From: Bradyrhizobium diversitatis
GTDB taxonomy: Bacteria > Pseudomonadota > Alphaproteobacteria > Rhizobiales > Xanthobacteraceae
Direction: 5' to 3'
Length of the DNA stretch: 64,000 bases
Assembly: GCF_016031635.1 (NCBI RefSeq)
Contig: NZ_JACEGD010000027.1
Coordinates: 98,818-162,817, forward strand
The notes below the pieces were generated by a model. That model was not told the DNA's origin. It made no database searches and saw nothing but the letters and a program-made list of their open reading frames with translations. Each line of letters starts with the position of its first letter. Position 1 is the first letter of the stretch. Both the position numbers and the translations under genes were made by a program. Below, piece by piece: positions 17,024 to 25,310 of the stretch.

Positions 17024-17749
17024 ATGTTCAATCTGGATATGTTCAAGACGTTTTCGCGCGCCGCTGCGTTCAGTGCAGCCGCGATCTCCGCAATCGCGTT
17101 CGCTAGCGCAGCCAAGGCCGCGCCGGTGCAGATCTTCCCGTTCTTCCAGCCGCTGCCGCCGATGACCGCGCCGCAGCCGCTGCAGCCCTATCAGCCGTAT
17201 CAGCCCTATCAGCCGCCGACCTACCAGACAGAGCCGTCCGAGGATCAGGACGCAGTCGAGCTGCCGGCCCGCTTCCGCCGCCAGACCGTGTCTTATGCAA
17301 CGCGCGAAGCGCCGGGCACGATCATCATCGACACGCCCAACACCTATCTCTATTATGTGCTCGGCAACGGCCAGGCGTTGCGCTACGGCATCGGCGTCGG
17401 CCGCGATGGCTTCACCTGGTCCGGCATCCAGTCGGTGAGCCGCAAGGCGGAGTGGCCGGCCTGGACTCCGCCGCCGGAAATGATCGCCCGCCAGCCCTAT
17501 CTGCCGCGCCACATGGCCGGCGGCCCCGGCAATCCGCTCGGCGCCCGTGCGATGTATCTCGGCGGCACCATCTACCGGATCCACGGCACCAACGCGCCCG
17601 AAACCATCGGCAAGCGTGTCTCCTCGGGCTGCATCCGCATGACCAACGAGGACGTCACCCACCTCTATTCCCGCGTGAACGTCGGCACCAAGGTGATCGT
17701 GCTGCCGATGACCGAGCGCAGGGCCGAGCTCGGCACGGCAACGCGCTGA
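17024..17749 (+). CDS. L,D-transpeptidase (YkuD family)
   Basis: A 241-residue periplasmic enzyme that would form 3-3 peptidoglycan cross-links or attach proteins to the wall. A signal peptide ends near AAKAAPVQ. A Pro/Tyr/Gln-rich spacer with three PYQ repeats occupies residues 50-68. The YkuD domain follows, with HGTN (187-190) and the catalytic SSGCIRM (Cys203). Its catalytic domain closely matches that of the longer protein encoded at 56893-58089, so they are paralogues. AGGGG precedes the ATG. A hairpin terminator follows 24 bp after the stop. Confidence 0.93.
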   Translation: MFNLDMFKTFSRAAAFSAAAISAIAFASAAKAAPVQIFPFFQPLPPMTAPQPLQPYQPYQPYQPPTYQTEPSEDQDAVELPARFRRQTVSYATREAPGTIIIDTPNTYLYYVLGNGQALRYGIGVGRDGFTWSGIQSVSRKAEWPAWTPPPEMIARQPYLPRHMAGGPGNPLGARAMYLGGTIYRIHGTNAPETIGKRVSSGCIRMTNEDVTHLYSRVNVGTKVIVLPMTERRAELGTATR

Positions 17750-17772
17750 GCGACCGGACATTGTGACGCAAG

Positions 17773-17805
17773 CGGCCCCGGAACCCGCCGGGGCCGTCTT
17801 TGTTT
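17773..17805 (+). terminator. rho-independent terminator after the L,D-transpeptidase gene
   Basis: A perfect 9-bp stem (CGGCCCCGG/CCGGGGCCG) with a 6-base loop is followed by the T-rich run TCTTTGTTT. Confidence 0.85.
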
Positions 17806-17858
17806 GCCCTCGACATCCCGACGCGCTTGCTGCGGCGCGATCCCCGATGGAGGCGCAA

Positions 17859-18266
17859 ATGCGACCCCGCCTGCAACCTTCGTCAAAAGCGTGGATCGGC
17901 GCCGGGGCACTGACGCTGCTGTTGTCCGCACCCTTCTCACTCGCGCAGCAACCCGCGAGTGACGATAAAGGCCAGCAAGCCTTCAACAACTCCTGCCGCA
18001 CCTGCCACTCCATGAAGGAGGGCGACAATCGGCTCGGTCCCAACCTCAACAAGATCGTCGGACGCAAGGCCGGCTCGCTGCCGAACTACAACTACTCCTC
18101 GTCGATGAAGGAAGCGGGCTTCGCCTGGGACCAGGACAAGCTCACCCGCTTCATGGTCAAGCCGGACGAGGTCGTCTCCGGCCACAAGATGCAGCCCTAT
18201 GGCGGCGTCTCGGCAGAGGAAGCGAGCAAGGTGTTTGCGTATCTGCAGGCGGCGGGCGGTCAATAG
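17859..18266 (+). CDS. class I c-type cytochrome
   Basis: A 135-residue periplasmic electron carrier. A signal peptide (AWIGAGALTLLLSAPFSLAQQ) precedes one haem site CRTCH (Cys46, Cys49, His50). The probable second axial ligand is Met111 in GHKMQPYGG. LGPNLNKIVGRKAG and the final AYLQAAGG are typical of the mitochondrial-like cytochrome c/c2 group. ATG 17859 has GGAGG five bases upstream, better than in-frame starts further 5', which overlap the preceding terminator. The redox partner is unknown; the gene appears monocistronic. Confidence 0.92.
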   Translation: MRPRLQPSSKAWIGAGALTLLLSAPFSLAQQPASDDKGQQAFNNSCRTCHSMKEGDNRLGPNLNKIVGRKAGSLPNYNYSSSMKEAGFAWDQDKLTRFMVKPDEVVSGHKMQPYGGVSAEEASKVFAYLQAAGGQ

Positions 18267-18312
18267 CGGTGCCCGCGCCGGGCGGTTTCAGGTTTGCTTT
18301 AGAACTCGCGGC

Positions 18313-18463
18313 GCATCCTTCGAGACGCCCGCCTACCGGCGGGCCCTCAGGATGAGGATTGAGTGTGCGGCCGCAGTCTCTCCGCCCTACTTGCACCAGT
18401 CATCAAATGCCAGTTAGCCTCATCCCGAGGAGCGCGCCCTTGCGCGCGTCTCGAAGGACGAGG
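18313..18463. repeat. REP family A, inverted pair
   Basis: The copy at 18313-18356 (ATCCTTCGAGACGCCC...CCTCAGGATGAG) faces an inverted copy at 18419-18463 (CATCCCGAGGAGCGCG...CGTCTCGAAGGACGAGG). The spacer is about 62 bp. The second copy ends nine bases before the GIY-YIG gene. Confidence 0.85.
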
Positions 18464-18471
18464 CGTGCACG

Positions 18472-18810
18472 ATGACCGAAGGCGCGTGGCTCTACATTCT
18501 CAGATGCGCCGACGGCAGCTACTACATTGGCACGACGCGCACCGAGCTCGAGGTCAGGGTCGCACAGCACAACGCCGGCACGTTCGAAGGCTACACGAAG
18601 TCGCGACGTCCCGTGACGCTGGCCTTCTCGCAATGGTTCGATCGCATCACCGACGCGATCGAATGCGAGCGCAAGCTCAAGAAATGGAGCCGCGCGAAAA
18701 AGGAAGCGTTCATGCGCGCCGACTTCGCCGAACTCCATGAGCTGGCAAAGCGCGGATCGCATCATCCTTCGAGACGCCCGCCTACGGCGGGCCCTCAGGA
18801 TGAGGACTGA
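18472..18810 (+). CDS. GIY-YIG nuclease-domain protein (YhbQ-like)
   Basis: A 112-residue protein with a compact GIY-YIG domain: LYILRCADGSYYIG, then the helix with Arg (LEVRVAQHNAG), and the metal-binding Glu in DAIECERKLKKWSR. Stand-alone proteins of this size are of uncertain cellular role; relatives bind or nick DNA. The gene sits between two REP family A pairs. The purine stretch before its ATG (GGACGAGG) belongs to the upstream repeat, and the last ~16 codons (HHPSRRPPTAGPQDED) are read from the downstream repeat, so the natural C-terminus may have been replaced. Confidence 0.88.
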   Translation: MTEGAWLYILRCADGSYYIGTTRTELEVRVAQHNAGTFEGYTKSRRPVTLAFSQWFDRITDAIECERKLKKWSRAKKEAFMRADFAELHELAKRGSHHPSRRPPTAGPQDED

Positions 18811-18896
18811 GTGCGGGGCAGCTCTCTAGCCGCGGCGACGATGTCGATTAGCCTCATCCTGAGGAGACCGCGAAGCGGTCGTCTCGAAGGACGAGG
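18763..18896. repeat. REP family A, inverted pair overlapping a gene end
   Basis: The copy at 18763-18806 lies inside the 3' end of the GIY-YIG frame. The inverted copy is at 18852-18896 with a central CCGCGAAGCGG hairpin. The spacer is about 45 bp. Confidence 0.85.
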
Positions 18897-18916
18897 CGTT
18901 CGCACCGGCGGCGCGC

Positions 18917-19195
18917 TTACCGGCTGACTGGGCGTCGCCATTCTGCGATCAATCTCAGCCACGCCGATGCATGAAACGCGCTCATCAAGACATACATCGG
19001 CACCATTCCGCCGAGCAGAGATCCCTGCCCGGCGGCACACAGCAGATCTGCCGGCCCACCCCCGGTCATGGCCGTCAGCGCGGCCATGATCGCGAAGGTC
19101 GGCGTGGCCGCCAGAGTGAGCCATCGGGCGACGTGACGTGCGGTCGCCGCGCCGTCGCGGCCGGCGCCGACAGTTGCGCTGACGGGACTAGTCAC
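18917..19195 (-). CDS. small two-helix membrane protein
   Basis: A 92-residue protein starting at GTG 19195, which overlaps the last 8 bp of the upstream DUF899 gene; that gene's GAAGGAC acts as a plausible ribosome-binding site. Two hydrophobic stretches are visible: WLTLAATPTFAIMAALTAM and LGGMVPMYVLMSAFHASAWL. The tight overlap argues for translational coupling. I do not recognise a family. It may be a membrane partner of the DUF899 protein. Confidence 0.7.
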   Translation of the reverse strand: MTSPVSATVGAGRDGAATARHVARWLTLAATPTFAIMAALTAMTGGGPADLLCAAGQGSLLGGMVPMYVLMSAFHASAWLRLIAEWRRPVSR

Positions 19196-19979
19196 GTCCT
19201 TCCGCAGCCTCTTTGCGAAAGGCCTTCTCGCCGGCGTCGGAGATCTCGACCCATCTTTTGTCGGGCGCGGCGCCTTCGGTGTAGCTGTCGTGCCAGTTCC
19301 ACCATTTGTAGGTCGGGGTCTGCGGATAGCCTTGCGGCGAATCCTCCCACACCTCCTGGCGGCCGAGCGGGGTGATGTCGAGATAGTTCCAGGTCCCGCC
19401 CATCTGCTCGTCGCCCCGGCTCTTGACGAAATAGGTGCGAAAGATGCGGCTGCCGTCGCGGTAGAACACATTCGTCCCGTGCCATTCGCCGACGCCGAAA
19501 TCGGCATCGAAGCTGTCGGTGATGGTGACCCACGGCATGGTCCAGCCCATCCGCTTCTTCAGCCGCGCGATGTCGGCCTGCGGCGCGCGCGAGGCGAAGA
19601 CGAGCGTGGTGTCGCGCGCGTTGAGGTGCGCGACATGGGCAACCTGGTCCGCCACCATGGAGCAGCCGCGGCAGGCATGATCGGGCCAGCCGAACACGCC
19701 GGGCTCGAAGAACGCGCGGTAGACGATCAGCTGCCGCCGGCCCTGGAACAGGTCGAGCAGACTGAGCTTGCCGCCGGGCCCCTCGAACGCATAGGTTTTG
19801 TCGACAGCCATCCAGGGCATCCGGCGCCGCGCGGCGGCCAGGGCATCGCGGGCACGGGTATGCGCCTTTTCCTTCACGAGCAGTTGCTGACGGGCTGCCT
19901 CCCAGTCCTGCGGCGACACCACCGGCGGTGTCTGCATGGCGGTCTTTCCGTGCGTCGCTGCGTTGTCTGCTGAACTCAT
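19188..19979 (-). CDS. DUF899 thioredoxin-fold protein
   Basis: A 263-residue cytoplasmic protein of the DUF899 group. Visible signatures include VSPQDWEAARQQLLVKEK, the RRRMPWMAVDKTYAFEGP stretch, and CRGCSMVADQVAHVAHL, a thioredoxin-like CxxC. The end, TPTYKWWNWHDSY, is also characteristic. Function of the family is not established; the fold suggests redox or peroxide-related chemistry. Two ATGs are adjacent; the second (19979) has GGAGG at six bases and is preferred over the first at three. It is divergent from a TPR/HTH regulator and overlaps a small membrane gene. Confidence 0.88.
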   Translation of the reverse strand: MSSADNAATHGKTAMQTPPVVSPQDWEAARQQLLVKEKAHTRARDALAAARRRMPWMAVDKTYAFEGPGGKLSLLDLFQGRRQLIVYRAFFEPGVFGWPDHACRGCSMVADQVAHVAHLNARDTTLVFASRAPQADIARLKKRMGWTMPWVTITDSFDADFGVGEWHGTNVFYRDGSRIFRTYFVKSRGDEQMGGTWNYLDITPLGRQEVWEDSPQGYPQTPTYKWWNWHDSYTEGAAPDKRWVEISDAGEKAFRKEAAEGRD

Positions 19980-20129
19980 CATGGTCCTCCAATTCCCTTG
20001 CCTGGGCGAAGCTCCGCCGCACCTTGACGGTCGCGGAACCGATCGTCCCTCGCCGCACATCGTCGGCCGTCAACGATTTCTGGCACCGGACAGCCGCGCG
20101 GTGGGAGTAACAAGTGTGGCGGGATTGAC

Positions 20130-21350
20130 ATGGAGTCGCTGATCACCGCCGCGGCGCGCGCGCTCGAAGCCGGCGATCCGCTCGGCGCGCTGAACCGCGT
20201 TGCGTTGCGCAACGATGCGCCGTCGCTCGCGCTGCGCGGCATCGCGATGGCGCAGCTCGGCGATCTCGCCAAGGCCAAGACGCTGCTGCGAAGCGCCGCG
20301 CGCGGCTTCGGTCCGCGCGAGGCGGTGGCACGCGCAAGATGCGTGGTGGCCGAAGCCGAGATCGCGCTGGTCTCGCGCGATCTGAGCTGGCCGGTGAAGA
20401 CCCTCGCGGCGGCACGCGCGACGCTCGAAAACCATGGCGATCTCGCCAATGCCGCCCATGCAGGCCACATCGAGGCGCGGCGTTTGCTTCTGGTCGGGCG
20501 CCTCGACGAGGCCGAGCGCACGCTGGCCGAGGTCCGTCCTGCGCCGCTCCCGCCCGCCTCCCAAGTCGTCCGCGAGCTCGTGGTCGCCGGCATCGCCATC
20601 AGGCGGCTCAGAACGAAAGACGCGCGCACGGCCCTCAGCCGCGCGGCTCACGCGGCGCGCCTGGCGAAAATCCCGGCGCTGGTGGCCGAGGTCGACAGCG
20701 CGAGCCTCATGCTCGACACGCCGGCAGCGCGCCTGATCACGCGCGGCAGCGAACATCCGTTGCTGCTCGGAGAGATCGAACGACTGGCGACCTCGACGGC
20801 GCTCGTCGTGGACACCTTCCATCATGTCGTGCGCAGGCAAGGCGTCGTCGTGCCGCTCGGAACGCGCCCCGTGCTGTTCGCGCTCGCTCGCCTGCTGGCG
20901 CAGGCATGGCCCGCCGACGTCTCGCGAGAGGCGTTGATATCAGGCGCCTTTCACGCAAGGCACGCCGATGAATCGCACCGCGCGCGATTGCGCGTCGAGA
21001 TCGGACGGCTCCGCACCAAGCTGAAGCCACTGGCCGAAATCAGCGCGACGAAGCCGGGCTTTGTGCTGACGCCGCGGAAGACGCGCGACGTCCTCGTGCT
21101 GGCGCGGCCCCTCGAGGAGAAGCACGCGGCCGTGCTGGCCTTTCTCGCCGACGGCGAGCCATGGTCGAGCTCGGCGCTCGCAGTTGCGCTTGGGATCAGT
21201 CCGCGCACCGTGCAGCGGGCGCTCGACGAGCTGGCGCGGTCGCACAAGGTGCAGTGCTTCGGACACGGACGGGCACGCCGCTGGATGACGCCGCCTGTTC
21301 CGGGTTTCCCGACAGGCTTGTTACTCCCCACGCTGCTCCTGAAGACGTAG
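20130..21350 (+). CDS. transcriptional regulator with helical repeats and winged-helix domain
   Basis: A 406-residue protein. The first ~210 residues are Ala/Leu-rich helical repeats resembling TPRs. Residues about 235-320 look like an OmpR-type winged helix (VPLGTRPVLFALARLLAQ, then SHRARLRVEIGRLRTKLKPL, then TKPGFVL). A second C-terminal helix-turn-helix follows (SSSALAVALGISPRTVQRALDEL). The arrangement recalls transcriptional activators with sensory helical repeats, but with the order inverted relative to SARP proteins. It is divergent from the DUF899 gene and 29 bp upstream of a beta-propeller gene, so it probably controls one or both. Confidence 0.8.
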   Translation: MESLITAAARALEAGDPLGALNRVALRNDAPSLALRGIAMAQLGDLAKAKTLLRSAARGFGPREAVARARCVVAEAEIALVSRDLSWPVKTLAAARATLENHGDLANAAHAGHIEARRLLLVGRLDEAERTLAEVRPAPLPPASQVVRELVVAGIAIRRLRTKDARTALSRAAHAARLAKIPALVAEVDSASLMLDTPAARLITRGSEHPLLLGEIERLATSTALVVDTFHHVVRRQGVVVPLGTRPVLFALARLLAQAWPADVSREALISGAFHARHADESHRARLRVEIGRLRTKLKPLAEISATKPGFVLTPRKTRDVLVLARPLEEKHAAVLAFLADGEPWSSSALAVALGISPRTVQRALDELARSHKVQCFGHGRARRWMTPPVPGFPTGLLLPTLLLKT

Positions 21351-21379
21351 GATGCGCGCAAGCATCAGGGAGCGAGCAC

Positions 21380-22018
21380 ATGAAACGTTCAGCCACCGAG
21401 ATCGTCACCGAGTATGGGCCCTTTCCTGGCGTGGAAGCCGTGCATGGCGTCAGCTACGACGGCAAGCATGTCTGGTTCGCATCCGGCGACAAGTTGAACG
21501 CTTTCGATCCGGCGAGCGGCAAGATCGCGCGCTCCATCGACGTCGCCGCGCATGCGGGAACGGCGTTCGACGGCCGGCACCTGTTCCAGATCGCCGAGGA
21601 TCGCATCCAGAAAATTGATGCCGCCTCGGGCGAGGTGCTCAGCACCATTCCGGCACCCGGCGGCGGCGGCGATTCCGGCCTTGCCTGGGCCGAGGGCTCG
21701 CTCTGGGTCGGACAATATCGCGAGCGCAAGATCCATCAGGTCGATCCCGACACGGGAAAGGTCCTCCGCACCATCGAGAGCAAGCGTTTCGTGACCGGGG
21801 TGACCTGGGTCGACGGCGAGCTCTGGCACGGCACCTGGGAGGGCGAGGAGAGCGATGTGCGGCGAATTGACCCTGATACGGGCAAGGTGCTGGAGCAGCT
21901 CGACCTGCCCGCCGGAACGGTGGTGTCGGGGTTGGAATCCGACGGCGGCGACCGCTTCTTCTGCGGCGGCGGAGATCGCGGCAATGTGAGGGCGATCCGC
22001 CGTCCTCGGCGCGGCTAA
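21380..22018 (+). CDS. YncE/glutaminyl-cyclase-like beta-propeller protein
   Basis: A 212-residue protein without a signal peptide. It has five to six blades marked by repeated D(P)xTGKVL motifs: FDPASGKIARSID, IDAASGEVLSTI, VDPDTGKVLRTIE and IDPDTGKVLEQLD. The set resembles glutamine cyclotransferase-like and YncE-like propellers. No catalytic residues can be assigned. GGGAGCGAG precedes ATG 21380. It follows the regulator gene closely, suggesting one transcript. Its TAA stop overlaps the first base of a palindromic repeat. Confidence 0.82.
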   Translation: MKRSATEIVTEYGPFPGVEAVHGVSYDGKHVWFASGDKLNAFDPASGKIARSIDVAAHAGTAFDGRHLFQIAEDRIQKIDAASGEVLSTIPAPGGGGDSGLAWAEGSLWVGQYRERKIHQVDPDTGKVLRTIESKRFVTGVTWVDGELWHGTWEGEESDVRRIDPDTGKVLEQLDLPAGTVVSGLESDGGDRFFCGGGDRGNVRAIRRPRRG

Positions 22019-22066
22019 AGCATGATCCGGAAAAGTGCGCGGCGGTTTTCCGAAAAGATCATGCTT
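22018..22066. repeat. palindromic repeat, family I (AAGCATGATCCGGAAAAGTG)
   Basis: A 49-bp near-palindrome with arms AAGCATGATC and GATCATGCTT and inner CCGGAAAA/TTTTCCG. A second small hairpin (AGCGCGATGC...GCATCGCGCT) follows at about 22081-22117. Another family I copy is at 32810-32858. Confidence 0.85.
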
Positions 22067-22254
22067 AAACGACAGCCTGGAGCGCGATGCCGATTCATCC
22101 CGATCGCATCGCGCTTTAGCCCGCAATGCTTGAAGGCCTGGTAACGGCGCGTTCGCTTCCGTTAACCTGTTCGCCCCAATTCCACCCCACCGGTGCGCTC
22201 TAGCGCCCTCTTCGCCCGCCCTGTAGAATCCCACCGGGGCTGCTTGGGGGATTG

Positions 22255-23823
22255 ATGCGACCGACGTTGAATCTGAAGACCATCCTGATCGGCCTGGCAG
22301 TGCTCGCGGCGTCGTTCTTCATCAGCCTGAAGGCGATGGATCTCCTGTCGCCGCACGCGCCGAACTCGGCGCCGCCGGTCGCACAACTGCCGCCGCTGCC
22401 GCCGGCGTCGAAGAGCTCCATCGTCATCGCACCGGTCGCCATCGCGCTGTCGGCGATCCGCGAGCAGGCCGAGAAGGCCGCGCCGCGCAATTTCGCCGGC
22501 AAGGCCGACAACCCGATCTCGCAAATCCTGGAGAACGCCGATATCGGCTGGTCCGCGGCGCGCGGCCCGATGGCAGCTAGCGGCGACAAGGACGTGCTGA
22601 CGATCTCGACGCCGCTCAGCGGCAAGCTGAACGTGACGGGGTCGCTGTCGTCGAAAGCCACGGGCGCGCTCGGCGACGCGCTCGGCAGCGTGCTCGGCGG
22701 TGACGCGGCGAAACGGATCGGCGCCGTCAACATCAAGAACCTGAACGCCAGCGCCGAGATCAAGGGCAACGTGGTCGTCACCTCGCGCCCGAAGCTCGCG
22801 GCCGCCTGGCATCTGGAGCCCAATCTCGGCGCCCAGGTCAATCTCGGCGACACCAATCTCGCGGTCGCCGGCGCCAAGGTCAACGTGCCGGCGCAGGTGA
22901 AGCCGCTGATCGACAAGACGGTCGGCGAGCAGATCAACGCGGTCGCCGAACGCATCCGCAACGATCCTTCGCTGCGAGAGAACGCTAGGGTGCAATGGGC
23001 CAAGGCGTGCCGCTCGATTCCGCTGCAAGGCTCGGGCTCCTCGGCCGCGCTGCCGCCGCTCTGGCTCGAGATGAAGCCGGTGCGCGCGATCGCGGCGCAG
23101 CCGCGCGTCGATGCGCAGGCCGTGACGCTGCTGCTCGGCCTCGAGGCCGAGACACGTGTCACCTCGGCGGCGACCAAGCCGGAGTGTCCGTTTCCCGACA
23201 AGATCTCGATCGTGCCGCCGACCGGCACCGGTGTGAGCATCGGCGTGCCGATCGACGTACCGTTCACCGAGATCAACAAGCTGATCGCAGCGCAGATGGT
23301 CGGCCGCACCTATCCCGAGGACGGCTCCGGCCCGGTCGACGTCACCGTCAAGAGTGCCAATGTGACCCCTTCGGGCGACCGGCTGCTGATCTCGCTTCTG
23401 GTGCGCGCCAAGGAGAAGAAGAGCTGGTTCGGGCTCGGCGCCGAGGCGACGGTGCACATCTGGGGCCGGCCGATTCTCGACCAGGCACGGCAGACACTAC
23501 GGCTCGACGACATCGAGCTCGCGGTGGAATCCGAGGCCGCCTTCGGCCTGCTGGGCGCCGCCGCGCGCGCGGTGGTGCCGCAGCTGCAGCAGGCGCTGTT
23601 GCAGAGGGCAACGCTCGATCTGAAGCCGATCGCTGCGAACGCCCGCGAGAAGATCGCGGCCGCAATCGCCGACTACCAGAAGAGCGAGGACGGCCTCAAG
23701 GTCGAGGCCAAAATCGACAGCCTGACGCTCGCCGACATCGCCTTCGATTCCAAGACCCTCCGCGTGGTCGCGGAAGCCGGCGGAACGCTGAACGTGTTCG
23801 TGACGAAGCTGTCGGGAATGTAG
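22255..23823 (+). CDS. membrane-anchored DUF4403 protein
   Basis: A 522-residue protein with one N-terminal membrane anchor (TILIGLAVLAASFFISLKAM), then a short Pro-rich linker and a long periplasmic region. Repeated beta-rich segments (VLTISTPLSGKLNVTGSLSS, NASAEIKGNVVVTSRPKLA) and the conserved ARVQWAKACRSIPL fit DUF4403, a family with a predicted lipid-binding (BPI/SMP-like) fold. A role in envelope lipid handling is inference. ATG 22255 with GGGGG upstream is preferred over an overlapping TTG. The gene has no evident operon partners. Confidence 0.82.
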   Translation: MRPTLNLKTILIGLAVLAASFFISLKAMDLLSPHAPNSAPPVAQLPPLPPASKSSIVIAPVAIALSAIREQAEKAAPRNFAGKADNPISQILENADIGWSAARGPMAASGDKDVLTISTPLSGKLNVTGSLSSKATGALGDALGSVLGGDAAKRIGAVNIKNLNASAEIKGNVVVTSRPKLAAAWHLEPNLGAQVNLGDTNLAVAGAKVNVPAQVKPLIDKTVGEQINAVAERIRNDPSLRENARVQWAKACRSIPLQGSGSSAALPPLWLEMKPVRAIAAQPRVDAQAVTLLLGLEAETRVTSAATKPECPFPDKISIVPPTGTGVSIGVPIDVPFTEINKLIAAQMVGRTYPEDGSGPVDVTVKSANVTPSGDRLLISLLVRAKEKKSWFGLGAEATVHIWGRPILDQARQTLRLDDIELAVESEAAFGLLGAAARAVVPQLQQALLQRATLDLKPIAANAREKIAAAIADYQKSEDGLKVEAKIDSLTLADIAFDSKTLRVVAEAGGTLNVFVTKLSGM

Positions 23824-23873
23824 CGCCCCTACAGAGCTATCGCATTTGACTTTGTTGCGCGACCTGCGCGCAC

Positions 23874-24005
23874 GCCTCGTGCTTCGAGACGGCGCTTACG
23901 CGCCTCCTCAGGATGAGGCTATTCGGCCTCAGTGCCCTTTGAACTGCAGCCACGCACTCCGTCCTCATCCTGAGGAGCCCGCCCAAGGCGGGCGTCTCGA
24001 AGGAT
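23874..24005. repeat. REP family A, inverted pair
   Basis: The copy at 23874-23919 (GTGCTTCGAGACGGCGC...CCTCAGGATGAG) faces an inverted copy at 23961-24005 (CTCATCCTGAGGAGCCCGCC...CGTCTCGAAGGATG). It fills most of the 320-bp gap before the ABC importer operon; the rest shows no feature I can name. Confidence 0.85.
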
Positions 24006-24144
24006 GGCCGCAGGAAAGAGCTCTGAAATGCAATAGCCCTGCCACTCACCGGACCCGCACACGTCCTCGTCGCTTGCGCCGCTGGCATTCTCGCTGCACG
24101 ATGCTAATCTCGCATGGCATTGGACGGGACAACGCGAGGACGAC

Positions 24145-25254
24145 ATGGAAGCCGGCATGGTCACACCTGCGCCGGCACTGGTACGCTTTTCCGGCATTCA
24201 GAAGACCTATGATGGCGAGCATCTCGTGGTGAAGAACCTCGATCTCGACATCAGGAAGGGCGAGTTCATCACCCTGCTCGGCCCCTCGGGCTCGGGCAAG
24301 ACGACGACGCTGATGATGCTGGCCGGCTTCGAGGTACCGACCCATGGCGAGATCTATCTCGCGGACCGCCCGATCAAGAACGTGCCGCCGCACAAGCGCG
24401 ACATCGGCATGGTGTTCCAGAACTACGCGCTGTTTCCACACCTGACGATCGCGGAAAACATCGCCTTCCCGCTCTCCGTTCGCAAGTCGAGCAAGGCGGA
24501 CGTTCAGGACCGCGTGAGGGCGGCGCTGCGCATGATCAAGATGGAAACTTTTGCGCACCGGCGGCCGGGGCAGCTGTCCGGCGGTCAGCAGCAGCGCGTG
24601 GCGCTGGCCCGCGCGCTGGTTTTCAATCCGCAACTCGTGCTGATGGACGAGCCCCTTGGCGCCCTCGACAAGCGCCTGCGGGAGCAGATGCAGCTGGAGA
24701 TCAAGCAACTGCACGAGACCACGGGCATCACGATCGTCTACGTCACCCACGATCAGAGCGAAGCGCTCACCATGTCGGACCGCATCGCCGTGTTCAACGA
24801 CGGCATCGTGCAGCAGATCGACAAGCCCGATGCGCTGTATGAGCATCCGGTGAACAGCTTCGTCGCTCACTTCATCGGCGAGAACAACGTGCTCCCCGGC
24901 ACCGTGGAAACCGTCGAAAGGGACTATTGCCGCGTCGCGCTGGCCGGTGGCGGCACTGTCGCCGCAAGGGCGGTCAACGTGTCAGGCGCGGGCGCATCGA
25001 CCTCCCTGTCGGTGCGGCCGGAACGTGTCGCGATTGTTCGGGATGGCAGCGCCAGCGAGGGACCGAACCGGCTGCCGGCAAAAGTGCAGAACACCATCTA
25101 TCTCGGCGACCACGCGCTGGCCGTGCTCGACGTCGCCGGCAACGGCGAGTTCATGGTCAAGCTTCAACCGGGAGCGCATCACGGCCTCCCACAGGGCGAA
25201 TGCGTCTTCATCACCTTCCGCCCCGAGGACTGCCTGGCCCTCGATCCCGTCTGA
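24145..25254 (+). CDS. polyamine-type ABC importer ATPase (PotA-like)
   Basis: A 369-residue ATP-binding subunit. Walker A is GPSGSGKTT, the signature LSGGQQQRVALARAL, Walker B LVLMDEPLGALD, and the H-loop YVTHDQSEAL. The C-terminal TOBE-like regulatory domain starts near residue 245 and contains SVRPERVAI. It would energise the two permeases encoded downstream. GAGGACGAC precedes the ATG. It is first in a four-gene operon, with 56 bp before the binding-protein gene. Confidence 0.93.
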   Translation: MEAGMVTPAPALVRFSGIQKTYDGEHLVVKNLDLDIRKGEFITLLGPSGSGKTTTLMMLAGFEVPTHGEIYLADRPIKNVPPHKRDIGMVFQNYALFPHLTIAENIAFPLSVRKSSKADVQDRVRAALRMIKMETFAHRRPGQLSGGQQQRVALARALVFNPQLVLMDEPLGALDKRLREQMQLEIKQLHETTGITIVYVTHDQSEALTMSDRIAVFNDGIVQQIDKPDALYEHPVNSFVAHFIGENNVLPGTVETVERDYCRVALAGGGTVAARAVNVSGAGASTSLSVRPERVAIVRDGSASEGPNRLPAKVQNTIYLGDHALAVLDVAGNGEFMVKLQPGAHHGLPQGECVFITFRPEDCLALDPV

Positions 25255-25310
25255 TCAGGACCCGCATCGATCAACCTCAACGCAACTCACATGTAGAAGG
25301 AAAAGGAACC

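Noticed and set aside
22162..23457. Open frame of 431 codons on the minus strand
   Set aside because: It is the shadow of the DUF4403 gene; composition is Arg/His-rich and no start signal is present.
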